Shown here: positions 29,471-41,254 of the stretch, in pieces
Position numbering within the stretch: position 1 is the first letter of the stretch
How the letters are laid out: each line of letters opens with the position of its first letter
Assembly: GCA_009767595.1 (NCBI GenBank)
Contig: VSDK01001730.1
Location: 184,688 to 248,687, forward strand
Reading direction: 5' to 3'
From: Symbiodinium kawagutii
Taxonomy: Eukaryota > Sar > Dinophyceae > Suessiales > Symbiodiniaceae
DNA length: 64,000 nt
Position numbers and translations under genes: made by a program
Notes under the pieces: generated by a model
The model's input: only the letters and a program-made list of their open reading frames with translations
Database searches by the model: none
Told to the model about the DNA's origin: nothing

Positions 29471-30094
29471 TGCTGAACCAAGCTGTAACCGAGGGTGAGC
29501 TATTGTATGGGCAGTCCAGTGGAACACCCAACGGGTACGATGTGGTATGTCACAAAAGTTTCATCTATAGGAGAGGTAGCTGCTTGATAGTGTGTGAGAA
29601 TGCAATATATTCTTAAATGGCTTTGAATGCAGAGTAGTGTTTTGTCAAATGTTGTCAGCTTGTTGGTTGAACCATTGGTCTACTGTACAACCATATGACA
29701 ATTTGTCAATAAGACCTGTACAAAGGCTCAATTCGAAGCATGCGTAGCGTCACATCTACCGCATGATCACTTATTCTAGCGTCTATTCTTGGTGATTCAT
29801 TAGTCCGTTTGAATCCATCATTCACCGCCAATGTCAACAACTATATCTACAGGTATCTAACCAGCACCTACTATAAATGCTGGTTGACTATAATGTTTTG
29901 TCATTCTCTCTGAAATAAGACCGAACGACGGCGAGCATTGCCACAAAGCGGTAATCTTCTTGTGGACACAGTCAGGTGATGAAATGTCGTTAATATCTTA
30001 GAATAGCTTAGCCAATTTTGACAATCAATGACACTCTTCCCTGAATTTCTCACGTGCGGGAAAGCCACGGGCACCGGAGGCTGCTTGTCGCGTG

Positions 30095-30240
30095 GACCAA
30101 GTCGCTTGCTTCGGCAGCCGGTGAAGATCCACAAGGACCTGGATGCCGAGTGGATCATGCTCAGTCGCAAACCCAGCGATACCAGCAACGTGGTCGCAGC
30201 ATTCGCGACGGGACGACAAGGACGAAGTAGCCGTGGTTTG
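30095..30240 (+). CDS. Exon candidate, product unknown
   Basis: Reads VKIHKDLDAEWIMLSRKPSD then NVVAAFATGRQGRSSRG in a GC-rich island surrounded by AT-rich DNA. A long frame also exists on the minus strand, so the strand is uncertain. Confidence 0.25.
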
Positions 30241-30967
30241 AGGGGTAACCACGATTTTACTAGTCATTACGACTTCTGATTGACTAGGGGCTAGTAGTTA
30301 GGACAAATCATTTATGAGTTATTGCCATTTATAATGAATGATTGGTATGAATCGGTAATAGCATAGGGCTTTATCAACTAAGTCTTGTTAAACAATTAAA
30401 TGTCAATATTCTTATTTGCTGCTTCTTGTGATTGTGTAAGGAGTTTGGTCAGAATTCGTATAAACGTTGATTGCTATCCGTCCTGATATTCATTGATTGT
30501 CCTCGTACTGTTTGACCGTTTCCATGTTGATCTGGTGGAGGCAGATAAGGGTTGATCCGTAGCCAATACGTAAACAAAAGGTACCATTGCAAGTTTGGCG
30601 GTCTCACCTTGTATATATAGTATGTACTCATCAATCTCCATACTATAGACTATATGTATGCATTACATACCATAGACTCAGTAGTAACCAGGTAGTATAT
30701 TCTCTGAAGATGTCATTTGGTATATGCAATCTATTCTACTGCGGGCATTTTTTTTCATGTGCATTGCACACTATGGAATGTAGATACATAGATAGATCAA
30801 CACTGAAATATACATGAGTAACAATCTACATTATTTCTTGCATGTGCTTCTTTTTTCAAGCATGTATGGTTCCGGCTATTTGGTGGAAATTATCTGATTA
30901 GCCAATGCCTATATATTATTCAGCAACAGTGATGGTTGTATTGTGATGGGTAAAAACCAATGGTCAA

Positions 30968-31081
30968 ATGGCTATGGGTCAATATCAACCAACCAATAAT
31001 GGGGGATAATCACCAGTAACAATAGGGAAAACAATGGTTAATGATGGGGAACCAGGGGTACGGGTTTTTGACCCAGAGCAA
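30968..31081. mobile_element. MITE-like element, family 2
   Basis: Left atggctatgggtcaatatc, interior gggggataatcaccag and aatagggaaaacaatgg, right gggtttttgacccagag. The right end supplies an AG just before the exon candidate at 31083. Confidence 0.65.
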
Positions 31082-31082
31082 A

Positions 31083-31310
31083 ATGACTTTATTAAACATT
31101 GTCGCTTCGGAGGGTAGCACGGGGATTGTTGAGCGTAGCAAACCCTTTGAGATGAGCGGCAGCGACTGCACTGGTGCCGCCGGTATCGATGGTTACATCC
31201 CAAGCCCCGCAACTCCCAGTGACGGACCTGGTTTTCCCATGCCGCCACAGCTGTCTGTCATGGACGATTGCGATTCATTCTTTCGATTCATGACCATTGA
31301 CCAGGGTTAG
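31083..31310 (+). CDS. Exon candidate, product unknown
   Basis: The frame runs from the edge of a family-2 MITE to TAG at 31308-31310 and reads EGSTGIVERSKPFEMSGSDC, then GYIPSPATPSDGPGFPMPPQ and MDDCDSFFRFMTIDQ. The Ser/Pro-rich, acidic peptide is gene-like. It may be a terminal exon, or it may use GGTTAG as a donor. The family was not recognised. Confidence 0.35.
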   Translation: MTLLNIVASEGSTGIVERSKPFEMSGSDCTGAAGIDGYIPSPATPSDGPGFPMPPQLSVMDDCDSFFRFMTIDQG

Positions 31311-31324
31311 TTTAGCAGACATTT

Positions 31325-31560
31325 TTCAACATTCTTGAACAACAGATAGAATAATAGATTCTCACCAATCATCATCAATCAGCATGATTCATCATCACTC
31401 ATGATCAAGCAGAATCAGTCATGATCAATCGGCATCAGTCATCATAAATCATGCTTTCTCACCACCATCACGAATCAGCATCACCCATCGCACTCAGCAT
31501 AACCCAGCATCATTCATCCCCCATCAATCAGCATCACTCATCTTGAATCATCGTAGTGAA
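31325..31560. repeat. Cryptically simple atcatgaatcagcatcac block
   Basis: Degenerate repeats of atcagcatcac and tcatgatcaa words. No gene. Confidence 0.7.
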
Positions 31561-31938
31561 CGTTCTCATGAATCCGACAGCCAGCGTCCTGAAGACATCG
31601 CAGAGAACCCCGCTGACAGTTGCCGACCCAACAGCTGACCATCACTGGCAGCGGTGGTCCTGGCCGCTGAGGCAAGGTCATCATTTACCTCCCAGGCGCG
31701 ACGCAGTGGTGATGCTGTCGTTTGGCCTGGTGCCAACTCTTCAGCGTTTGGGGCGTATACACACAGGTGGATATGAATGTATTTATTTATCTATTTTTTC
31801 ATTCAATTTATCTATATTTTCTTATTCATATCCACACACATATCTACTGGTAGTAGTTACTTCAAAGCACTTTTGATCTGGTGTCTAACTCGCGGTTGTG
31901 ATCAAAGTCAACAAATGGCAGCTGCAGTTCAGCCGCAG

Positions 31939-32060
31939 GTGGAGCCTTCGTGGCAAGAGACCACACTGTGGGCGTCTTCGCTTCGCGCATCTTACCACGC
32001 TTGGCGCGGCTCTGCCTGCAGGGCTTGGTGCAGTCAGTGGGTGGCTCTGTTGTTCAAGCC
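31939..32060 (+). CDS. Exon candidate next to a MITE
   Basis: After an AG|G acceptor at 31937-31938 the frame reads GAFVARDHTVGVFASRILPR then LARLCLQGLVQSVGGSVVQ, strongly helical and GC-rich. A family-1 element begins at or just before its end (about 32046). The family was not recognised. Confidence 0.35.
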
Positions 32061-32153
32061 AGTTTGGGAACCCCAGAAATGGTTGGTTTATTACTAAAAA
32101 CACTTGAAATTACGGATGATGTGGGGGTTCCCCCATTTCAAGAAGACATCATG
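32046..32153. mobile_element. MITE-like element, family 1
   Basis: Left ttgttcaagccagtttggg, interior aaatggttggtttatta and ggatgatgtggggg, right ccatttcaagaagacatcat. Confidence 0.5.
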
Positions 32154-32423
32154 TAGAAATCGAGTCCCACCTGTCCATCCCACTGTTTGGAGATTCTCCA
32201 ACTCTCCAGTTTGGAGTTGGCCGTGCTCGTTCAGAAGGGTCACCCTGTGATCTTCAGATCAAGGCGACCCCCAAATGACCAGCGGGCGGATCGCTTCACG
32301 GTGTAAGGAGCAAGACGCCAGTGGTGCCGCCCATTTTGCTTGTGAACTACACGTTGCCCAGCAAGCCAGAGCGTGTGAAGGAAGAGGTTCAGGTGCGGTG
32401 AGTTGAGGGCTTGGGTTTGTTGA

Positions 32424-32565
32424 GGAAATGGCTGGTTTATTACGATATTATTCAATGATTAATAATCATTGAGGGGGTACCCCTAAATAGATGGTTTATT
32501 AATCATTGAATGGTTTATGATGGGGTTCGATGATTTGGGTGTACCCCTATTTTGAGAACCACCCG
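32424..32565. mobile_element. MITE-like sequence, family 1 (rearranged)
   Basis: The right half is clear (gatttgggtgtacccctattttgagaa...); the left half contains two nested copies of ggtttatta plus ggggtacccctaaat. Possibly one element inserted in another. Confidence 0.4.
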
Positions 32566-32569
32566 AATA

Positions 32570-33780
32570 CTGTATTTCAAACCATTCCCAGCTCATAATA
32601 TTCCTTGCCAAGCCGAACCAGGGAATATAACTGTCAAAGGAAGGTCGCTTCAGAAAGCTGTGTGGCGGGACGCAATTTTGAGCAATGTCTCAAGCAATTG
32701 GTCCAGCACTGTACAGTTGGTGCTATATAATTGTAGTGATATCATTTTGAGGAATTGGTACGACTAAGTAATGTATTGTGTGCATGATAGTTAGTTGTAG
32801 TGATATGAACGAAGATAACTGCAGCAACCGAGTCTGGGACTCTGTGGCTCCTTGACTGCTTGTCGATGCGTGGTCCCAAATCATGGTCAGCTCTATAGGT
32901 ACCCGCTGGGGGGTTGCCGGTGATCACTGACCAAGTCATTGCTTGATGGCAATGCTTGCGGTGGATTTTGAGGGCTACCGGAAGCCGTTGGTTCTGATTT
33001 CCTGTCCTGGTGGATGTTCTTCGTTCTGCCGAGTCATGCCCCCGGGCATTCATTAGTTGATTAATGCTGGTACGTACAAACAACCATATTTGCCACGAAC
33101 AAGCGTATTTTCCCAGTGATCGATTTACCAACGACTGGGTGTACCACTTTGTAGTCATGAATCATGAAATTCAACATCCTAAGTGACTAGCTATCATTGT
33201 AACCACCCTTAACCGTTCACCAGCATTGACCATCCATATACAGTAACCAGCATAAACCATCCATATAACCGTCCACTTTATCATCCATATAGACATCCTT
33301 ATGACTCCATATAACCACCATATAACCACCATATAACCTTCATAAACCGATGTGATTGACCTATCTCATGGGTATGCCCCGCAAGCCAGGCAACGCTAAG
33401 ATGGCTGCGGGGCCAAGGCTACACCGAGCTCGTGTTGGCAGGACGGACCCTGGGAACCGGGCTGTACCAAGGGGCAACAAGGGACCGGGCCCAGATTCGT
33501 TGCTTTAGATTCACCCTTTTAGAAAGTGGTCACAGTATTCGTTCCTTTGCCTAGTGCCTAAGTGTCGAAACTTAGCTGACGATTGGGGGCGTGACCTTGT
33601 ATCACCAGATCACAAATCACCACTTTTGAACAACTATCTACTAGCTGCATCTAGCTGCCAGCCAGCTACTAGTTACTACCAATGCTATGACTAGCATTAC
33701 TGACCAATTCTATGACTCTCAATCTTGCTCGTTTTTCTGCTCTGACTCCCACTCTTACTACAAACAACATCTAACAACAC
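32570..33780. other. Mostly no gene seen; one GC-rich island
   Basis: 33371-33510 is GC-rich and reads MPRKPGNAKMAAGPRLHRAR, which could be an exon, but no splice support is clear. 33195-33355 repeats the words ccatataaccacc. Confidence 0.35.
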
Positions 33781-33809
33781 ATTTTTGTTGACAACAACAA
33801 CAAAACAAT

Positions 33810-33859
<50 letters not shown>

Positions 33860-33860
33860 T
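33810..33860. repeat. (TAC)n microsatellite
   Basis: About 16 perfect triplets. The poly-Leu ORF across it is an artefact. Confidence 0.97.
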
Positions 33861-34315
33861 TAGTATTCGTGCTGGTACTGCAAAAGCACGACGGCAGCTG
33901 CTACATGTACGCGTGCAGCATACATAGATTGCAAATCAATATCCCTGAAGAGTGGTCCTTCCAAACTGGTTGGTTGGGGGGTATCCCCAGGTGTGGATAT
34001 ATCCGTGTAAACATGTTCAACCATAGGGTACATTGAATTGCAGGCGTGTACCCAGTGTGTCATTTCATGGGCATTCCTATTACACTTGTATAGTAAGAAC
34101 AGCGAGTGAATTTCCCTATGCAGAAATAATTGCAAGGAACACCTGCGACATCCATGATTTGATCGGCTATATCAATGTGTGTCTTACAGCAGCAACCTTC
34201 ATTTGTATGTCAACATGCATTTTTATACATACACATCAAAGGTGATTTGGACTATGAGAACAAACGTACAACAGCAAGTCCAGTAAACCACTACTATTAG
34301 CCTCCATGAGCCCAG

Positions 34316-34451
34316 AAGGTTTCTGCTAGGAGACTCTGCTGGTGGCTACTTGGCGGTGCAGACCTTTCTCGAACAGGGGCGGCCAGCCCAGATTGCTGGA
34401 GTGGTGGGCATTTGTCCGGCGTTCCTTGGCTGTGAACCTGGTGTCAAGACC
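34316..34451 (+). CDS. Alpha/beta hydrolase (HSL family) exon with GDSAGG nucleophile elbow
   Basis: After an AG acceptor at 34314-34315 the frame reads RFLLGDSAGGYLAVQTFLEQ then IAGVVGICPAFLGCEPG. GDSAGG is the nucleophile elbow of the hormone-sensitive-lipase/alpha-beta hydrolase-3 family, with the catalytic Ser at 34335-34337. Members hydrolyse esters of small acyl or lipid substrates; the substrate here is unknown. A TGA lies in frame at 34452-34454, after which the same frame continues gene-like (LKLGFDVMPLTQIPIVTKDL). Either the exon ends earlier, at a GT near 34441, or the copy is broken. The upstream HGGG exon was not found. The exon at 40480 probably belongs to the same gene. Confidence 0.6.
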
Positions 34452-34619
34452 TGATTGAAGCTCGGGTTTGACGTGATGCCTTTGACACAGATTCCCATCG
34501 TCACCAAAGATCTGGTCCTCCAGAAGACAATCCAGCTAAACTTGTTCAGGACTTCTTTTGGTTATTTGTTTGGGTGCCGAAATACTTGCGGACTGCTCCT
34601 AGAAATGCTTGTGTCATAA

Positions 34620-35148
34620 ATTGTAGTTGGCCCCAAGTTATTTGTGTTATCTCAAACTGATGCGTATTCCTGGCTGCCACGATCATCTCTTGCCTGTATT
34701 ATTGGCAATCTTTTACTTTTTCTTTGACGACCGTGACCATGATCGACTGTATCTACCATCAACACTTAGTATCAAGAGGATACTGTACACCACCAGCAAC
34801 TCTCAGCAGTTCTTGAATCAAACATCATTACAGTCACTGCAAACGATTGTTGACCATTGTCAGGTATCATAACAATGATTGGAGATTTTACCGGCGGCTC
34901 TGAACTATTATCGTTCGAAGTATTCTCAAGCATTGCAATCATGATTAACCACCATCAGCCATTACAAACCATTAATACACTTAGGCTTAGGTTTTACCTC
35001 ACCAGCCGAGTGTCCGTTTAGAGCCAGGGGCTATCAATGAACCAACGAATTATCAGCAGCTATTCTCAACCATTCATCGACCATTCAACATACATCAGTC
35101 GCTTGATGTTCATCACTGCTTCTCTTTTCTGCTCAACTGCTGCACCAG
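34620..35148. other. Probable intron, no gene seen
   Basis: AT-rich with scattered accatcagccattac words between exon candidates. Confidence 0.4.
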
Positions 35149-35223
35149 GATGGACTTGACCTTTTCGGCAGACTCGTACCAGAGAAACACCGAGAGTTGC
35201 TGGGGCACAAAGTTCGGGCGATG
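35149..35223 (+). CDS. Exon candidate, 25 codons
   Basis: Bounded by AG|G (35147-35148) and a GT donor at 35224, phase 0 at both ends. It reads DGLDLFGRLVPEKHRELLGH then KVRAM. It lies between the two hydrolase exons and could belong to that gene, but it is not a recognisable part of the fold. Confidence 0.45.
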
Positions 35224-36768
35224 GTTACGTTCCAATTGGCTGGTCATCATTTGTAATTGCTAGTTTAGATACTGTAAAAGAAATGCTGTATGCATCAATA
35301 GAAATACTTGTGATTTACCATGCTTACATATGGATACCGTTAAATCTATTTATCTATGATTCAAGACGGTTGTAGCTACTCCATGACCCTGGTGAACTTC
35401 GATCCAAAGCTTTGATGGGCGGAAGTTTCAGGGGCGGCTGGAGGGAGCAACAAGTAGCTGCGCCATGTTCGAAGTCATCTTGCATGGTCATCACAATGTT
35501 ATACGAATTCCCATGCATGGATTCATGATCTCGGTTCGAATCGTAAATGCTCATGGCTTTCATCACGGCCCAGCAGTCCGTTTGGTAGTTTGTTGGCCTC
35601 AAGATGGCAGAAACACCCTTGATAGCCATGATGGTAATCCTGGTAAATGCTCAAGCCAGTGTCAATGATCCCAGCTTTTCTGTTTCTGCGCAAGAGTGAC
35701 AATTTGCCAGTTGAAAGGTGGTAAGAATGTAATGCCTGCAAGCAACTGCATGTAGTGACTGCAATACTTCGGAATTGTAGGTTTGGTTATCACATCAGCA
35801 ATGGATCATTGTCCCCCAAAAAGGATCACATTTTCTTAGTTTCCCCTATAACAGGTGGTCGTGAATGTAGATTTTTCTGTGTATATACCAACAAATACCA
35901 ACAAATTTGTTCATTTATCTTTGTATGATATTATATATATATATCTATATCAATACATATGTAGAGGCCCTGTGGACATTTTTAGTGTATCGTGTTGGTC
36001 TCAACGGTGAGCACCTGTCCAATGCCACTGACAAGTCACTCATCCAGATGAATTCTCCATTGGAAGTCCCTTCATTGATGACTGATAGTTGCATGGCAGT
36101 GAGACAAAGCCTAGCATAATCTGGCAATATTACAACATAGGGCGAGTCTCCCATCCGAATGGATCCAACAGCGATCGCTGAAGAAGTTCCAATCAGGCCT
36201 CCCGGAACCTATCAGGGGGGGACAGCCCACTCCGGCAATGTCTGAGAGGAAATCCGTTTCCTGAACTCTAGTTGGTAGATGGTGAAACCCTAGGTATTGC
36301 GGGAGCAAGGGAAACCAGGTGTTGGTGTAGCTGCTAGCTACAATCCTGTGCCCCTTTCAGCGACTCAAATGATGTAGCACGAGATCCGAAACAATACACC
36401 AGTCAGACCTCATGGAATAGTGCAAGCCGTAGTAGCGTTGTGGTTGATTGTTACGGATCTCTGATCACTGCATGGTGTGCTCGGCTGGTCTTGTCATATT
36501 CATGGGCATGTCCATGATATCTAGTGCTGAACCATGCATCACATGTTCTTCACATGGAGTAGTAGGTCCATATAGATAAACCCACCACATTCAATAGTAG
36601 ATCACCGCTTAGGGTAAATTAGGATGTTGATTCAACATCTTTTAATACTGGATCTCTCATTAGTAACCATATATTTTTCCCAAGCGATATGCGGCCCGCA
36701 GCTGGGTGTAATCATATAACATATAACCACAAGTAGTGGCCTATGAATAGCTGGATCTGCTGGTAGAG

Positions 36769-36859
36769 CGACCGGGACGCGACCAGGTTGCTTCTTGACG
36801 AAGAGTTTTGTGGAGTATGCCCGTTGCTTGTCCCACGCGGGCAGAACCGGCAGCTGTGA
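36769..36859 (+). CDS. Exon candidate ending in TGA
   Basis: The frame after an AG at 36767-36768 reads DRDATRLLLDEEFCGVCPLL then VPRGQNRQL and stops at 36857-36859. The minus-strand frame is also open. The family was not recognised. Confidence 0.3.
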
Positions 36860-37230
36860 AGCCGGAGGATCATCCACCGACCATCAATCAACCAGTGTGA
36901 TGAATTGATGATCATCAGTGGTTTAACCAATCAATACTTATAACAATAATCATCTGGTGGTGGATAATTTATAACTGGTTATTTTCACTGGTTTAATAAT
37001 TATCGTCATTAAACCAGTGATGAATAACCATCAAGAAACCAAATGATACGCATCATGGAGTATCAATCCACCAATTAAGCATCACAATTCGAAATGAATT
37101 AATCAGCGAGTCAGCTACCATCATTGATCAGCTAAGGAGCATTTATCGACCAGCACTCGACATCAATAGAGTCTCAAGCATGCTGTGGAGGATTCTGCAT
37201 ACATATATATATATATGTATACAATATCAT
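36860..37230. other. AT-rich cryptically simple block, no gene seen
   Basis: Words such as aaccagtgatgaat and atcatctggtgg, then an (AT)n run at about 37201-37218. Confidence 0.5.
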
Positions 37231-37548
37231 AGTGAAGCTTTAGACGACTCATGTTGTGACTTCAGGTTGCTGTGAAACAGTATTCTGCAACATGAGGTTG
37301 TTTGCGGGTACCATTTGAGGCGACACATCTTAATTTCATCCTGTGATAGACGTCGTATCCCATCGTTTGCATTTAATTTAATCCTCAATTGTGGGATATC
37401 CTCGCTTTTTGTATACACATCTCCTCTCCACTGCAGACAAATTGTTCTGATCAATCGCTATAGTTCCACAGGGAAATTGTCCTGATAAGTGGCTATACTG
37501 CATACATTTCCACATTTTGAAGGTCTCCAAAATCACTCATTTCCCTAC

Positions 37549-37653
37549 TTGGCTATGGGTCAATATTAGTCAACCAACTAATGGGGAAGAATCACCAACA
37601 ATAATAGGGAAAACAATGGTCAATGACCCACAGGGTTTTGACCCACAGCCACT
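37549..37653. mobile_element. MITE-like element, family 2
   Basis: Left ttggctatgggtcaatatt, interior ggggaagaatcaccaac and aatagggaaaacaatgg, right gggttttgacccacagcc. About 105 bp. Confidence 0.7.
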
Positions 37654-37700
37654 TAAAAGTGACCATCACTTGTGGCCCCGCCGCGTTGGATCGCTCCCAG

Positions 37701-37789
37701 GTGCTAGGTATCTGCAGCTGGAGCACCAGGATGCAAAGAGTATTTCCGAGGCAACTGCCAGGCAGAAGGGGGGCCTTGGTTCAGTGGTT
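37701..37789 (+). CDS. Exon candidate, product unknown
   Basis: After AG|G at 37699-37700 the frame reads ARYLQLEHQDAKSISEATAR then QKGGLGSV before a GT near 37790. Helical, charged peptide in a GC-rich island next to a family-2 MITE. Confidence 0.35.
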
Positions 37790-37839
37790 GGATGTTAGAA
37801 GTTGTTGGAAGTTGGAAGCCTGGATTGATAGGTGTGATT

Positions 37840-37912
37840 GGTTGGATTCATTTGCTGGATTGGATTGGTTGGTTGGATTGGTTGGATTGGTTGGTTTCAT
37901 TGGTTTGATTTG
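37840..37912. repeat. (ggttggatt)n degenerate repeat
   Basis: About eight imperfect ggttggatt units. The Trp/Leu/Gly-rich frame over it is an artefact. Confidence 0.8.
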
Positions 37913-37976
37913 CTGAGGGCTGAGGACTTTGGTTCAGGGAACGGGGGCTGTAACTGGGTGTGAAAAGGTTGGACCA

Positions 37977-38098
37977 TTGGAGGGTGACAGCAATGCCAAC
38001 GAGGTCAACCAGTTTGTGTCGCCAGCTGATAGCTTGGCCACGCTCCCATGGCAAAGACCCAACCTGCCCCTGTCGCCGCTTTTCCTTCGAGCCGGCAT
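37977..38098 (+). CDS. Exon candidate, product unknown
   Basis: Reads GDSNANEVNQFVSPADSLAT then LPWQRPNLPLSPLFLRAGM. The composition is gene-like and it sits between the hydrolase exons. A second frame (MAKTQPAPVAAFPSSRHGKS) is also open in the last part. Unassigned. Confidence 0.3.
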
Positions 38099-38428
38099 GG
38101 GAAATCTAACTGGAAACACTTGGATCCCAAAATTAGCTCTTGGCTGATGATATCTGATGATTGTTTTTCTGCAACGCAGGTAAGCTACATACACCGTTGT
38201 TCGACAATGAAACTCGTTGGCACAGTATTAACCCTGACTAACCACTTATCAACCAGCATGATTAACAAGGTATCAACCACTGACTAGCCATTAATCAAGC
38301 ATTGTTAACCACCAACTAACCGCCAATCAAGCATTATTAACCCCTAATAAACTCACTAATCAACCAGCATTATGAACCACTAACGAACCACTGATGAACT
38401 GCGCTGGCCTCAACTTGTTGCACCCCAG

Positions 38429-38513
38429 GGAGCACTCCATCAGTCTGCGTGACGGCGCGTCATCTGAGAAGTTGGAGTTGCTCAAGGATGCGACGCGACG
38501 CGTTGACTTTCCG
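38429..38513 (+). CDS. Exon candidate with AG|G and GT borders
   Basis: Bounded by AG|G at 38427-38428 and GT at 38514. It reads EHSISLRDGASSEKLELLKD then ATRRVDFP. The strong island of codon-like composition in AT-rich DNA suggests a real internal exon. It may belong to the hydrolase gene or another gene. Family not recognised. Confidence 0.45.
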
Positions 38514-38599
38514 GTTGGTTGAGTTCTGGAAATGGTCTGAGTCTGGTTGGTGGGTACGCATGGTGAAAAAAATGGTTCAACATGTGGCTAGCCAGGGGG

Positions 38600-40100
38600 G
38601 ATAATAAGTGCCACAGGAATAGCTAGTTGGGGTTGTTAATCTTTTTTAAACAATCCTCAATGACTTTGAGATGATTGGTTGATGAAAAAACCGATTTTGG
38701 TGCGAAACTAGTCACCAACCAGGGTCACTTTCAAAATCTGGTGGATAACTTGGCATATAGCCTTTGCATGAGTCACGCCATTTTTATGATTCATGACATA
38801 TGTAGATACAAACCTGCATTACTGGGATATAGCCAGCCAGAATTGAGGTTATCTCCAAAGAGCAGCTTGGGCGTAGTTGATGATGTCGATCGACTCCATC
38901 AAATCTTCTGGATAGGAAAGGCAACATTTATTTTCTTTAGATGCACCACCATTCATCATCATTAGATATACAAGTCTGATCAAAGAGTTGGTTTATGCGG
39001 TCCATGGTGGTATTACCCATGGCAAATGGTTTGTCATTAGTTAGCGGCCGATGATACCACCAACGATTCATTGGCTACCTGCCATTTATGGGCACCATCA
39101 GCGAAAGGAAGACGGAGCCCAACCATACTTTCTAGTACTGTAGTGAGCCTTTGTGAGCAGAGCAACGAGTGCTTCCTCTCGAAACATTTCTTGTTGATGC
39201 TTATTGCTATTCTAGATGTTTCTCCAACATCACCTCAGAAATCAACCAATTCCATGGTCGCCTATTCGTTGATTTTCTACGTATTTCGGCGTATTTCGCA
39301 GCGGTGCTACCGGGAACGGGGTCAGCAGTTTCTCATTGATCACATCCTGCTGGTCAGGAACATCCCATGATGTTGGTCGCATGTGACTTGGCTCAGGGGC
39401 GCTAGTTCGGGAAGGCACTTTGGTATGTGCCCAAGCAATTCCAAAATACCTAATGAGTCTAAATATGTTGGTAATTTGGAGATTTATCATCTAAATGATT
39501 TATTCATTCGTTCTTGGCATTCAGTATGTTGGTGATGATTTTGTCCAAAGTGATGCCACTAAATTCACCAAATGCTTTGCATCCAAAACATAAAGCTGTC
39601 ACAGTTGTAGAGCCTGAAAGTGAATTATCCTTCATGAGCATCCTTCCAACGCTGACATTGACTTAATACACTTCCCGTACGACCCTCCAATAAAATGCGG
39701 GCAATGACCCTTCTGGAAACTAACATGTTCTCTCCTCCCATGCGCTTTCCCAGTCATAAAACCGACCTTCCAATCAGATTCTGGATGGCTTTAGGTACGA
39801 GTAAGCTGACGGATTCAGAGATTTGCTGTGCCCCCCCAGGTGCTGCCTGGTAGGGTCATTGCCTGGCAGAACTGATGCCAGGCAAGATGAACTGATGAAC
39901 TTGTTTCGAAGAGTTGTAACACCCTGTGTTGCTGTTGGCCACGATCCCATTGCTGTTGCTTTCGTGGGTGTGCTTGGTCATGGCCTTGTGTCAAGGTTGC
40001 TCTTCTTATTGTTGAAGCTGCTGTAGTTGTTCTTTGTTGCTCAATGCCGTTGATCGTTTGCTGTTTCTTGGCTTGTTGGCCACTGGTGCCGCTGGTGCTG
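38600..40100. other. Mostly no gene seen
   Basis: Several frames of 60-115 codons exist on both strands but none has a recognisable motif or clean splice borders. 39815-40090 is rich in gttgctgttg words. Confidence 0.35.
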
Positions 40101-40104
40101 TTAG

Positions 40105-40230
40105 TTGGTGGTTTTTCAAAATAGGAGTATAATTGATCATTTCCGGGAATAAAAATCATAAACACAAATCATTGTTTATTAATAAACCATCCATTTTTTG
40201 GGTTCCCAAACTGGCTTGAGAAACCACCAT
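40105..40230. mobile_element. MITE-like element, family 1
   Basis: Left ttggtggtttttcaaaatag, interior acaaatcattgtttattaa, right ctggcttgagaaaccaccat. 126 bp. Confidence 0.7.
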
Positions 40231-40479
40231 ATAGTAGTTGTTTAAGCCTTATTGTTGGTGATTATTGACCATTATTGATGATTATAAGCCATCATCTAAC
40301 TCCCAGTCACTGGCTTGAGAGACCAACGCGCAGTCACTGGCTAGGTCGAAACCAACCATTTGATGGTTACTACTAGACATTATTATCCACTATTATTGCT
40401 TATTAACGAAAATCAACACTCAATTGACCAGCTAGTTAACCATTGGTTGGTTGATTAACTGCTTCGTACGGTCCTCAAG

Positions 40480-40613
40480 GCGAAGAAGATCTGCTGTACG
40501 ACGAAGTGAAGAACTTCGCCGACCAAGCAGCTGCTGCCGGCGTGGCCCAAGGAGTCATCGTCTGCGATGTGCGCCTAGGCTTCGTAGCACGGGGGTACCC
40601 TGGCATGTTGGAC
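40480..40613 (+). CDS. Alpha/beta hydrolase (HSL family) C-terminal exon
   Basis: Bounded by AG|G at 40478-40479 and a GTATGA donor at 40614. It reads GEEDLLYDEVKNFADQAAAA then GVAQGVIVCDVRLGFV and ARGYPGMLD. GEEDLLYDE matches the conserved G-x-x-D-x-L-x-D-E block of HSL-type hydrolases, whose first Asp is the catalytic acid, followed by the AAG-V helix end. Where the family normally has a HGF with the catalytic His, this exon reads LGF. It lies 6 kb after the GDSAGG exon on the same strand and probably belongs to the same gene. The changed His position suggests an inactive copy or a shifted alignment. Confidence 0.5.
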
Positions 40614-41254
40614 GTATGAGCTGCCGCACGTATCAATCGATGATTCTGCACATGATTTGATGCCATACATATCATATGTATGGAAAGATATTGGTAGTTT
40701 TAGGTACATGATAGTTATTAAGCAAATATCTCGGTGCATATGAACAGTTCCCACCCAGTTCGATTCAAGAATACAGAGGGAGCTTACTTAAACAATCGTT
40801 GCCAGTAGGAACCATTCTGTGGTATTGTGATCGACCAATCTTCACCTTTTGTTTGGAATCCTGGATTCCAGTTCTTAATTGATACTTGACTGAACTACCA
40901 CTGATCACTAACCAACCATCATCACTATCATGACAATGATCATTTTCTAATATTGATTAGGTTGCCGATTTCGACCTCGCAACAACAAATTTGGCAAATT
41001 CCGCGACTGGCAATTTTTTGTTGATCCAATGACTGAATTATCACGTTTCTGTGTTTGTTCACAATTGTTTGGATGTTTTTATTGGGTTTTGTCCCTGTCA
41101 TCATAGAGGCAAGAATCGTTGGATATAATCAACAGTAGAGACAGAACAAGCCTAGTATCTTCTCTCCTAGCTCGGTTGCTGAAACACATGCTTTTTAGTA
41201 AGATGATTGATTAAGTACTCGGGGGAAAGTCCAAGTTGCTTCCATCATGATTTT

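Noticed and set aside
29262..29616. ORFs spanning the 135-N gap
   Set aside because: The frame across N bases is meaningless.
33785..34036. Poly-Leu ORF resembling a signal peptide
   Set aside because: The Leu run is the (TAC)n microsatellite read in another frame.
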